Made by a program: the position numbers and the translations under genes. A model generated the notes under the pieces. It was not told where the DNA came from and did not search any database. It was given only the letters and a program-made list of their open reading frames with translations. Below, piece after piece: positions 55,100 to 64,000 of a DNA stretch of 64,000 nucleotides. How positions within the stretch are numbered: the first letter of the stretch is position 1; every line of letters begins with the position of its first letter. Source of the DNA: Helianthus annuus (lineage: Eukaryota; Streptophyta; Magnoliopsida; Asterales; Asteraceae); assembly GCF_002127325.2 (NCBI RefSeq), contig NC_035449.2, forward strand, positions 78,840,693 through 78,904,692, in the 5' to 3' direction.

Positions 55100-55107
55100 G
55101 TTCCAGC

Positions 55108-55784
55108 TAGGGCTGTCCAAAAAGCTCGTGGCTCGGAGCTCGCTTGAAGCTCGCTCGGATTTAGCTCGGAAAAGGCTCGCTCGATATGGCTCGGTTTGAA
55201 AGTGAGCCGAGCTGGCTCGGCTCGGTTAGAAAGTGAGCCTAGCTCGGTTCGGCTCGTGACGAGCCAAATTGGCTCGATGTGGCTAGCTTGGTAGCTCGGT
55301 TCGGCTTAGCTCGAATTATTTTACTTATAATATATTTTATTTCTATATACATATAATATATTACAAAAAAGATGATTATTATTTACATGTATTTAGATTT
55401 ATAGTTTGATATCTATGACATATTTAAAGGTTGATTGCTGTGCTAATGAACAAATATTGTATTTACTTGAAATATAAAACTTATTTTGCGTTGTTGAATG
55501 TGATTTTGGTTTGTAATATATTAGGTTGAACTTATTTTGAATATGTTCTTTTGAAATATTGAATAATATTTTAGAATACTGAATTTTGAGAGGTATGTAT
55601 TAATTTTTATTTTTAAAATCGAGCAAAACTAAGCCGAGTCAAGCCAGCTCGGTTTAAAACCAAGCCGAGCCCGAGCTTAGATTTTCAGCTCTGTTTCAAA
55701 TCCGAGCCGAGCCAGCTCGGTTTATAATCGAGCCGAGCCCGAGCTTGCCATAGCTTGGCTCGGCTCAGCTCATGAACAACCCTA
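55108..55784. mobile_element. Non-autonomous hAT element, 677 bp, perfect 8-bp target duplication
   Basis: The termini are TAGGGCTGTCCAAAAAGCTCG and, inverted, TAGGGTTGTTCATGAGCTGAG. The duplication GTTCCAGC lies at 55100-55107 and 55785-55792. Dozens of GGCTCG/CGAGCC motifs cluster near both ends around an AT-rich centre without a transposase. Confidence 0.9.
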
Positions 55785-55792
55785 GTTCCAGC

Positions 55793-56130
55793 TGATGTAT
55801 CTAACCTAATGGATGTAACTCAATGACAGCTAACTTAACATAAATATAACTCTAGCTCTGCCGCATCATAGCGGGTTACTAGTTGTTACTACTAAATTTC
55901 ACATCTTTTGGCAGATTTTTTTAGGGTGGATTACCTTTTATTATTTATTGCATCTATGAAAAGTTACAACTTGTGATGCTTGATAATTAAGTTTGACGGT
56001 GTGTACTGACCAAAGAGGAACATGTGGACATTAGACTATTCAAGGGCATCCATGTGAGTTCATTCATGTGTCCCCCTCCCACGTGTGATCTCCACAAAAA
56101 TCTACATTGTCACAGTTTATTATTATTTTA
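55793..56130. other. Intergenic DNA between DNA transposons
   Basis: No gene. It holds the candidate Helitron tip at 55861-55882. Confidence 0.4.
55861..55882 (+). mobile_element. Candidate 3' end of a plus-strand Helitron
   Basis: A short hairpin CCGC-ATCATA-GCGG, then GTTA and CTAG followed by T. It resembles plant Helitron ends, but the stem is only 4 bp, so it is weak. Confidence 0.3.
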
Positions 56131-56162
56131 CTAGCGGTAAGACCCGTGTGCAAACACGGGTC
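56131..56162 (-). mobile_element. 3' end of a minus-strand Helitron
   Basis: On the minus strand, GACCCGTGTTTGC ACACGGGTC forms a perfect 9-bp stem with a 4-base loop. It is followed after 6 bases by CTAG and a T, as expected for a Helitron 3' terminus. The element would extend to the right; its 5' end was not found. Confidence 0.55.
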
Positions 56163-56593
56163 GTTTCTTAGAAAACCATGCATAACACATATTGACAGAA
56201 CATATAGATATGTGTATAGATATTGTAGCAAAACGTGTTATCTGTTATAGCTAAAAAACAACTATAAGTAAATATAAAAGATATTTAACAAACTTAATAA
56301 AAGATGTCTAAAGGATGTCTAACAAACTTAATAAAATCCATCAGTTACATATGATTATTTTAATTCTCTTATTCAAAAAAGAGAGTACATATGAAATATG
56401 TCTAACAAACTTAATAAAATTCAAATACAATTTAACTTTAACAAACATTAACTAAGAACATACGATCACCTGCCTAAACAACACACATCAAACCTCATTC
56501 AAGAATTTGTTACGCAGCAACATGTCCTTCGCTACATGTTGTGATCTGATTAAATATACTACTTCAAACAATGTAACAGATGCTGATTCAACA
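56163..56593 (-). repeat. AT-rich DNA with a probable LTR remnant of a Copia-like element
   Basis: The right edge, inverted, starts TGTTGAATCAGCATCTG directly after the purine tract of the remnant at 56594-57270, so at least 56460-56593 is probably LTR sequence. AACAAACTTAATAAAA is repeated near 56288-56420. The LTR's other end is not recognisable. Confidence 0.4.
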
Positions 56594-56632
56594 ATCTCCC
56601 TATACAACAGATGATATGAAAACCCTTCTTTA

Positions 56633-57270
56633 TTAGTGATTTTTATTTCTCATCAACATCTCCCTAATTTGTCCTTTGAATTGTAATTCAAAGTCCAGGG
56701 AGAACATGTCTTCTTCATCATCCCTCTCAAGTTGAAGGTCCAACAAATCTTGGAGATCGTATGCATTCAGATTATATGCACTATCCGCTTTAATCTCTTC
56801 AACACTACCATCTGATCTGATCAAAGTCAATACTTGGGTTTTTGAACATGACTTCCACTTTAATATTTTTGGATCAGTTGGTTTTCTTGGGTAAAGAATT
56901 ATTGAAGATGAGTTTGGTGATTGTGTTCTGCTAACTAAATTTACAATTGATTCAGACAAATCAGATGATGAGAGAAGGTTTTTTGGACTACCGATTTTTG
57001 GATACAAAGCAACAGTTGTAGGATACACTGACTTTTGAAGAACATTTGAATGTTCAGCTCTATCTTCTTCCAGCTTTTTGTAGGTCTCAACAATTTTCAG
57101 TTTAGACCATCTGGCAACGGATCTAACTGGACCATAATCAGCAGCCACAAGCTCTGGTCTCATTCTTTTAAACTTCTATACCTCATCTGAATCCACTGTT
57201 TTGGCTTTCTTCCAATTAGATTAAGTTGGCTTTAACAGAGGATCATTGTTCATTTTTGTGATTCTATCGA
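56633..57270 (-). pseudogene. 3' coding end of a Copia-like remnant with the unknown C-terminal domain
   Basis: The minus-strand frame 57163-56633 (176 residues) ends with PKILKWKSCSKTQVLTLIR, NAYDLQDLLDLQLERD and EMLMRNKN. These parallel the last block of the ORF at 13704-17621 (LKILKW, VLTLVRTNG, EDLQDLLEL, LLVRNKG) with the same spacing. Coding similarity continues upstream across a stop to about 57270 (WKKAKTVDSDE). Downstream, AAGGGTTTTCATATCATC and a GGGAGATTGTTG junction also match the sequence at 17620-17662. So this is the 3' end of a related element. Function unknown. Confidence 0.65.
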
Positions 57271-57383
57271 TATGAGTTTTTCGTTACGTGTGGAGATGAT
57301 TTCTGGTGAAGGATAATGTTTTGGTAGTGAAGATGAATGTATGGGAAATCTTTGTGACGTTGGAGATGCTTGGATTGTGGTTG
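57271..57383. other. Short spacer before the third Tekay element
   Basis: No gene. Probably more of the Copia-like remnant, now unreadable. Confidence 0.35.
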
Positions 57384-59792
57384 TGTGATAACTCGTATTT
57401 CCAAATCGACCTTTGATGTAACGTATGTGTACGATATGTGACTGTTATGAAAATGAATGTTAAGTGAATGTTATGTTAACACGTGCTTGTGAATGATTAT
57501 GCGAATGATTATGTGATTATTACTTGAGCCCAAACCGCACAACACTCACACTTGCACAAGCCCACTTGCTTGGGGCCGTATCTTATGAAATCGGACCAGA
57601 AGGGGCAGCCGTGATGGGCCGGCCCACTTCTCTTCTACGTAAACAAACAAACACCCTTAGGGGGGTTGTTCTCTCATTTGTCACAAAAACACAATACACA
57701 CACAAAACCCTAGCTTTCCCCTCTCTCTCTTTCGCGAACCGAAGGCAGCCAAGCTTTCCTCCTCGCCGAAGCTTTCTTGTAATCGGATCACCCTCTTTCC
57801 TACGGTTAGTGTTTGGTTATTAGCTTGATCATATGATTTATTGTTATGTAAACTGTGGTGATAGGGTGCTCTTGATAAACCGGCTTTCATGTGTAGTATG
57901 CATAGATTATTATAGGTTGATAATTGAATGATGAAAATGATGTTGATGATTTAGATCGAATGCATGATGGATCGGCTGTTGTATGATGCTATTCGGGTGA
58001 ATATTGTTTACATGTTTGATGTTAGGAATCAAGAACACGAACCTAGATTATATGTTTAATCGTTTTGAATATTGTTCATGTTGATCTTGATATAGTTCAT
58101 AAGGATCTTGAGATAAAAACCATGTATTGATCGGTATGATTTGCTTAAGGTTATGGAAATTGTGTTAATTGATAATTGTTAAAGTTGGAAACTATTGAAA
58201 TTGGTCAAAGGAATTAATTGGAATTGTAACTGATTTGCTTAATTCACGAAAGTTGTTAGCCGGTCGCACAAGACATCTTGGTCGCACAAGATGTCCAATC
58301 GCACAAAAGGATCAGTCACACAATCTGATCCGATCGCACAAGTCATTGGGCTACACACTTACATTCAATTATGATACACTGTTGGGCCGGATGGCCCAAA
58401 CTATCAATCGCACAAGTCTGGCCAGTCGTACAAGACCTGTCCAGTCGCACAAGGCCTGCTGGATCGCACATGCTGCATGTGTTTAACAATTGGGCCTCTA
58501 AGCCCAAAACGAGTCGCACAAGACACATGGACCGGGCTGGATAGTTGTTGTAACGTTGTTAAGCTGTTGGGCCGATCAGCCCAAGTAGAACCGCACAGGC
58601 CCATATCCGATCGCACAACCCAACCGGATCGTACAAGATCAGTTGGATCGCACAAGACATTTACATGTTATTAGTTGGGCCGAGACCTTTATGTTTGATT
58701 TGTTATATATTGGGCCGGGTGATGTTTGGGCTAGACATTTATATCGCACAAGATGGTTGGGCTCGCACAAGCTCAATGGCCCAACCATCCGAGACGCACA
58801 AGTGGTGAATGTTATGCTTTGACTGTTTACGTGCTATACGTGTTGCTATGATTTATACGTGCATTACTAGAAGTCAAAACCTGACTTGTGTGGTAACCCT
58901 GTTAGGACGTGGTTGACCACCTTTAGTTCAAGAAACTCTCTTTGTGTATCTGCCGAGCAATCCAAGGTGAGTTCACACAGCCAAGGCATGGGATTCCCGG
59001 GTTGGGAATTGGGTTGGAATGTTTAATATGGAATGATTACTCGTACTTACGCAATCACTGGACTATAGACCATCGTCCTCAGGATAGTCAGGACACTTAC
59101 GTAAAACCTACGTAAACTAGTATCTACCATTGTCTCCCGGGTCGGGAGGACACTTACGTAAATCCTGCGTAACCTAATACCCACTACTGTCTTCCGGGTC
59201 GGAAGGACACTTACGTAAATCCTACGTAAACCCCACGCGTACCACTGTCCTCGGGGAAGGGCACTCACGTAAATCCTGCGTGACCTAGTACGTATTCCTG
59301 TTCTCGGTTTAAGAAGAACACATGGTTGCAAATAGTCTAGTAAGTATCATAATGGGAAGCCCCCATTATAAAGGATAAATGTGAGAATCCCTCACCAGTA
59401 GTATATGCTTGTATGGGAAGCCCCCACTAGATGAACATACGCATTATTAATACGAACTTACTTTCTGTGAACTCGCTCAACTAGTTGTTGATTATTTGCT
59501 GCATGCCTTGCAGGACTTTAGGTATTTATGGAGCTTGCACAAGGAGGAGCAGGTCGTTGTGGGCAATTGGATCGTGATTACTTATGTCATTTCATACATT
59601 AATACTTATGATTGGGTTTTTACATTAATGCTTCCGCTACACTTAATTATGTTGGTTTGATAAACCCCCTTTCGTATTGATGGATAATTATTACTATTTA
59701 CTTACATGTTCAATATGATTGGTGGCTTAATCCTGGTCATGTCACGCTCCCAAGCGGTGGAACTCCGCGTGTGGGATTTTGGGGGTGTGACA
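57384..59792 (+). repeat. 5' LTR of the third Tekay element, about 2409 bp
   Basis: It starts TGTGATAACTCG and ends GGGGGTGTGACA. The U3 part contains many GATCGCACAAG-type motifs (58250-58810). The minisatellite with ACGTAAATCCTACGTAA units is at 59070-59320. Confidence 0.75.
58250..58810 (+). repeat. Interspersed TCGCACAAG motif array in the LTR
   Basis: About 17 copies of (G/A)TCGCACAAG or one-base variants, 10 to 80 bp apart, interleaved with TTGGGCC/GGCCCAA motifs. Spacing is irregular, so it is not a simple tandem repeat. Confidence 0.8.
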
Positions 59793-59794
59793 GA

Positions 59795-59808
59795 TTGGTA
59801 TCAGAGCC
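59795..59808 (+). promoter_or_regulatory. Primer-binding site of the third Tekay element
   Basis: TTGGTATCAGAGCC two bases after the LTR. Confidence 0.85.
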
Positions 59809-60102
59809 ATTGGTTATAGAGAACTCGGTTTTAATATGGGAAACGTTTTATTAAAACCAGACTATAACCAGAACAGTGCTCTCAACGATCCACAACGACG
59901 CTTCGCTCCACGTGCAAGACTCGACATCTTAGGTAATAAGGTTTATGTTTATTACCTGCTTGCTAGAAACGTATAGAACTTTGCTCGTAGTACACTTAGA
60001 TACACATGACACTATCACATGAGAACACCTACGTGCTTACACTTTTCTGTCATCGCCCTACTCGCGAACTATTCTTACTTACCCTACCTTTACTGCTCGA
60101 TC

Positions 60103-60990
60103 ATGTCTGGACGTGTTACATGACTCAAGCCCAGTTGACGGCTCTCATTAACGAACAAGTTGTTGCGGCGTTTGCAGCCGCACAAGCAGGAGGTATAACC
60201 TGCTATTCCAAACCTATCCTAGGATGTTAGATCCTACTCTCGTGACCCAACTCTCGCGCTTAATCTTGACCTATCTTTCTCGCGCAAACGGGTCAGAACG
60301 CACAGCAACTTGTCTGCACATTCAAGAATTTCATGGACTGTCGACCAAGCACGATCAGTGGCACGGACGGAGCAGTGGGACTACTCCATTGGTTTGAGAA
60401 GCTCGAGTCAGTATTCGAAATGTGTGAATGCCCTGAGGCTCGCCGAGTGAAGTACGCCACTGGCACTCTCGGAGGAATAGCGCTAACTTGGTGGAACTCG
60501 CAAGTACAGATCCTAGGGTTAGCAACTGCTAACACCACACCGTGGGAAGATTTCAAGGAACTGATCAAACGAGAATACTGCACACGCGATGACATCCACA
60601 AGTTGGAAGTGGAGCTTTATCATTTGAAGATGACGGGGTCAGAGATTGAAGCTTATACGAAATGGTCGAACGAACTGGCCATCTTGTGTCCAACCATGGT
60701 GGACCCTCCGATCAAGCGTATCGAATTGTACCTCAAGGGTCTAGCCTCGGAGATTCAAAGTTATGTGACATCGGCCAACCTTGCTACTATCCAGGATGTT
60801 ACTCATCTTGCTCATCGCCTCACAGATCAGGCAGTGGAATAGAACAAGCTGCCTAGACGCATTGGTGCTACTACTACTACTTCTACTATTCCCAGTGACA
60901 ACAAGAGAAGGTGGGACGGAACCTTCAGCAAGGGTTCGACTTCAGTTCAGTCTCAGGCACGGCAGCGAAAGATTGATGACTATCAGAGCA
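60103..60990 (+). pseudogene. Degenerate Tekay gag
   Basis: The ATG at 60103 (MSGRVT) is followed by a one-base deletion. A gap at about 60193-60290 lies at the same place as the intron-like gap of the first element. The gag domain (GAVGLLHWFEKLESVF, EIEAYTKWSNELAILCPT) is open at 60333-60842 and ends at TAG where the sister copy has CAG (Gln). The zinc-knuckle region is deleted. Confidence 0.8.
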
Positions 60991-62100
60991 CTGGTCAGCA
61001 ATCTTCTGGTAGTCAAGGGTTGTAACCTCGTCTTAGTTGGTCAGACACTCTCCATCAACCTCATTCCCTAGTCTTGGGTAGTTTCGACATCGTCATTGGG
61101 ATGGATTGGTTATCCCAACAGCAAACGGAGATCCTATGCAAAGAGCAAGATTGATTGTATTCCCCGTTCTGGTCAAGAACCTCTCGAAGTTCAGGGCGAC
61201 AAGAGTGGTGCTGTGGTTGGCATCATCTCTTTCTTGAAGGCACAAAAATGTTTACGAAAGGGGCACACTGCTATTCTGGCATTAGTTATAGATGCATCGA
61301 CGAAAGAGAAGAGAATAGAGGATATTCCAGTTGTACGCGAATTTCCTCAGGTGTTTCCTGAAGATTTACCCGGTTTACCGCCTCATCGTCAGGCCGAATT
61401 TCAAATCGAGCTCGCTCCAGGAGCAGCACCCATAGCTCGCGCACCATATCGTCTAGCTCCATCAGAATTGGAGGAACTGCCAAAGCAGCTACAAGAGCTC
61501 TTGGAAAAGGGCTTCATTCGTCAAAGCTCTTCGCCTTGGGGAGCTCCAGTATTGTTCGTAAGAAAGAAAGACGGTACGTTCAGAATGTGCATCGACTACC
61601 GGGAACTGAACAAGGTAACGGTGAAGAACCGTTATCCTCTTCCACGCATAGATGATTTATTCGACCAGTTGCAAGGGTCGTGCTACTATTCGAAGATAGA
61701 CCTGAGGTCAGGCTATCATCAGCTGAGAGTCCGGGAGGAGGACGTCTCGAAAACAGCATTCAGAACTCGCTACGGCCACTACGAGTTTCTTGTCATGCCG
61801 TTCGGGTTAACGAACGCACCTGCCGTATTTATGGACCTTATGAACAGGGTGTGCAAACCCTATCTTGACAAGTTCGTCATTGTCTTCATCGACGACATCC
61901 TGATCTACTCCAAGAGTCAGGAGGAACACGGGCAGCATCTACGCCTTATTTTGGAACTCCTACGGAAGGAACAGCTGTACGCTAAGTTCTCGAAATGCGA
62001 CTTCTGGCTTCGTGAAGTCCACTTTCTAGGCCACATAGTGAACAAGGATGGGATCCATGTTGATCCATCCAAGGTAGACTCGATCAGAAACTAGCCTGCA
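60991..62100 (+). pseudogene. Protease remnant and Tekay reverse transcriptase
   Basis: Only the protease C-terminal part survives ([17 protein letters not shown] near 61070-61120), then a frame change near 61150. The reverse transcriptase is open with [19 protein letters not shown] and the catalytic FIDDIL. It ends at TAG (62092-62094) where the sister copy has TTG (Leu). Confidence 0.85.
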
Positions 62101-62850
62101 CCACGTACGCCAACGGAAATACGCCAATTCTTGGGTTTGGCGGGTTACTACAGACGGTTTATTAAAGACTTTTCAAAGATTGCTCAGCCGCTTACGTTAC
62201 TGACACAGAAGGGTGTCACCTATCGCTGGGGAGAGCCCCAGGAGACTGCTTTTCAGCACTTAAAGGATAGACTTTGCAGTGCACCTATCCTCTCATTGCC
62301 AGAGGGCACGGACGATTTTGTAGTATATTGTGATGCATCCATCCAAGGTCTTGGATGTGTGTTGATGCAGCGCGACAAGGTCATTGCTTACGCTTCGCGC
62401 CAACTTAAGATTCATGAACGGAACTACACGACGCACGACTTAGAGCTGGGAGCTGTTGTTTTCGCGCTTAAGATATGGCGACACTACGTGTGCGGTACCA
62501 GGTGCACGATTTACACCGATCACAGGAGTCTCGAGCATATCCTTAAGCAGAAGGATTTGAACATGCGTCAACGACGATGGGTCGAACTACTGAACGATTA
62601 TGAATGCGCCATCAAGTACCATCCAGGCAAGGCCAATGTTGTGGCTGACGCCCTCAGTCGGAAAGACACTTTACCTCGGCGCGTGCGAGCGCTACTGCTT
62701 ACGATTCAGTCTAGCCTTCCTGCACAGATACGAGATGCTCAGGTAGAAGCATTGAAACCAGAAAACGTTAGGGCCGAAGCCCTACGCGGCTCACGACAGC
62801 GGTTAGAACAGAAGGCAGACGGCGCCTACTATGTAACGGGGCGTATTTAG
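62101..62850 (+). pseudogene. Tekay end of reverse transcriptase and RNase H
   Basis: Open after the stop at 62094. It contains [33 protein letters not shown] and [18 protein letters not shown]. It ends at TAG (62848-62850) where the sister copy has TGG (Trp). Confidence 0.85.
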
Positions 62851-64000
62851 GTCCCACTTTATGGCGGTCTACGCGAACTTGTAATGGATGAAGCACACAA
62901 GTCTCGCTATTCGGTACATCCAGGGTCAGATAAAATGTACCACGACATCAGAACTACTTATTGGTGGCCTAGCATGAAGGCCCACATCGCTACTTATGTC
63001 GGCAAGTGCTTGACCTGTGCGAGAGTCAAGGTTGAATACCAGAAACCAGTGGGTCTACTTCAGCAACCCAAGATACCGCAATGGAAATGGGAAGAAATTT
63101 CCATGGATTTCGTTACGGGCTTACCCAGATCCCAGCGTGGGAATGATACCATATGGGTGATCGTGGATCGACTCACCAAGTCTGCACACTTTCTGGCTAT
63201 AAAGGAAACGGATAAGTTCTCCACCCTCGCAGACGTCTATCTTAAAGAAGTTGTTTCGAGGCACGGGGTGCCCACATCCATCATTTCGGATCGCGATGCA
63301 CGATTCACGTCAGAACTATGGCAAGCGATGCACAAATCTTTCGGCTCACGGTTAGACATGAGCACAGCATATCATCCTCAGACGGATGGGCAGTATGAGC
63401 GAACGATCCAAACTCTTGAAGACATGCTTAGGGCATGCGTTATTGATTTCGGCAACGGCTGGGAAAAGCATCTTCCTTTGGTAGAGTTCTCGTATAATAA
63501 CAGTTATCACACCAGCATACAAGCCGCTCCATTCGAGGCATTGTACGGACGTAAATGCCGGTCACCTCTCTGTTGGGCAGAGGTGGGGGATAGTCAGATT
63601 ACGGGTCCAGAAATTGTAGTGGACGCCACAGAAAAGATTGCACAAATACAACAACGCATGGCGGCAGCACGCGACCGTCAGAAAGCCTACGCGGATAAGC
63701 GTAGAAAGCCATTGGAATTTCAGGTCGGGGACCGGGTTTTACTAAAAGTCTCACCCTGGAAGGGTGTGGTTCGTTTTGGCAAACGGGGCAAACTAAATCC
63801 GCGGTACGTCGGACCATTCGAAATCATTGAGAAAATCGGCAAAGTGGCCTGCAAGTTGAACCTACCAGCTGAACTCGGTGCAGTTCACAATGTCTTTCAC
63901 GTGTCGAATCTGAAGAAGTGCCTGTCAGATGAGACCCTCATAATTCCTTTTAAGGAACTCACTATTGACGAGCGGTTGCAGTTCGTCGAAGAACCTGTAG
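62851..64000 (+). pseudogene. Tekay integrase (continues beyond the window)
   Basis: A stop-free frame runs from 62851 to the edge. It includes the zinc finger ([17 protein letters not shown] to CLTCARV), integrase D, D and E ([30 protein letters not shown]) and the start of the chromodomain region. One residue before the catalytic E is Tyr where the other two Tekay copies have Ser. The rest lies outside the window. Confidence 0.85.

Larger units (their letters stand above)
57384..64000 (+). mobile_element. Third Tekay element, 5' LTR to integrase (runs off the window)
   Basis: The LTR at 57384-59792, primer site, degenerate gag, protease remnant, reverse transcriptase, RNase H, integrase and start of chromodomain follow in order. 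It is the same family as the element at 18765-28632: leader, gag and pol are closely alike and the last part of the LTR matches. The left part of the LTR is quite different. Several nonsense changes make it defective. The 3' LTR and target duplication are outside the window. Confidence 0.85.

Noticed and set aside
58235..58810. Possible gene in the TCGCACAAG region
   Set aside because: Short frames on both strands reflect the repeated motif and have no domain.
1..64000. A new multi-gene functional system (defence, metabolic cluster or similar)
   Set aside because: Every long coding region belongs to a transposable element or a broken host-gene fragment. There is no co-oriented set of intact genes.

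Overview
The window is nuclear DNA of a flowering plant, most likely a member of the Asteraceae. It is AT-rich and repeat-dense. Its gene fragments have plant-style introns, and it carries plant lineages of LTR retrotransposons (Tekay-type Ty3/Gypsy chromoviruses and a Sirevirus-type Ty1/Copia element), hAT, pogo and Mutator-like DNA transposons and probable Helitrons. The Asteraceae guess rests on my memory of similar retroelement-associated proteins and is an inference. I see no intact host gene and no tRNA, rRNA, CRISPR or prokaryotic operon.

Layout. 1-1170: end of a Ty3/Gypsy element with a probable antisense ORF and a 3' LTR. 1171-10390: AT-rich host-like DNA with many DNA transposons: a Helitron-like block with an array of small palindromes, a 206-bp MITE with a 9-bp target duplication, two hAT-type elements (one with a perfect 8-bp duplication), a fragment of a ZMYM1/TTF-type hAT transposase, a solo LTR with a 5-bp duplication, a foldback element and an internally deleted pogo element. 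Two orphan exon-like pieces lie here.

10394-29571: one terminal-inverted-repeat element, about 1.5 kb before insertions, split by two LTR retrotransposons. The first (10655-18419, duplication GAAAC) is a non-autonomous element whose left end is chimeric: an inverted U5-type end plus a gag-like scrap precede the 5' LTR. The second (18765-28632, duplication GTTGT) is a Tekay element with decayed gag-pol and 2.63-kb LTRs. The remaining interior of the host element is a minisatellite.

29572-55882: exons of a Yippee-like gene, then a 10.5-kb Sirevirus-like Copia element on the minus strand (30287-53246, duplication AGTGA), then exons of a C2-domain gene of the NTMC2T6 type. A very young Tekay element (33107-45554, duplication CGAAC, 3.64-kb LTRs) sits inside the Copia reverse transcriptase. 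The two gene fragments would be about 300 bp apart without the Copia insertion, both read on the plus strand and both are broken. They may have been carried by a Helitron, whose candidate 3' end is at 55861-55882.

55100-64000: a hAT element with an 8-bp duplication, a minus-strand Helitron 3' end, the 3' end of a Copia-like remnant carrying the same unknown C-terminal domain as the 10.6-18.4-kb element, and the 5' LTR plus most of gag-pol of a third Tekay element that runs off the window.

The window records nested insertion over time. Boundaries with matching target duplications give the order: the terminal-repeat element came before its two LTR elements, and the gene fragments before the Copia, which came before the young Tekay. 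The most unusual structures are the chimeric LTR unit, the shared unknown domain, the palindrome clusters in the Copia LTR and leader, and the intron-like gap in one Tekay gag.
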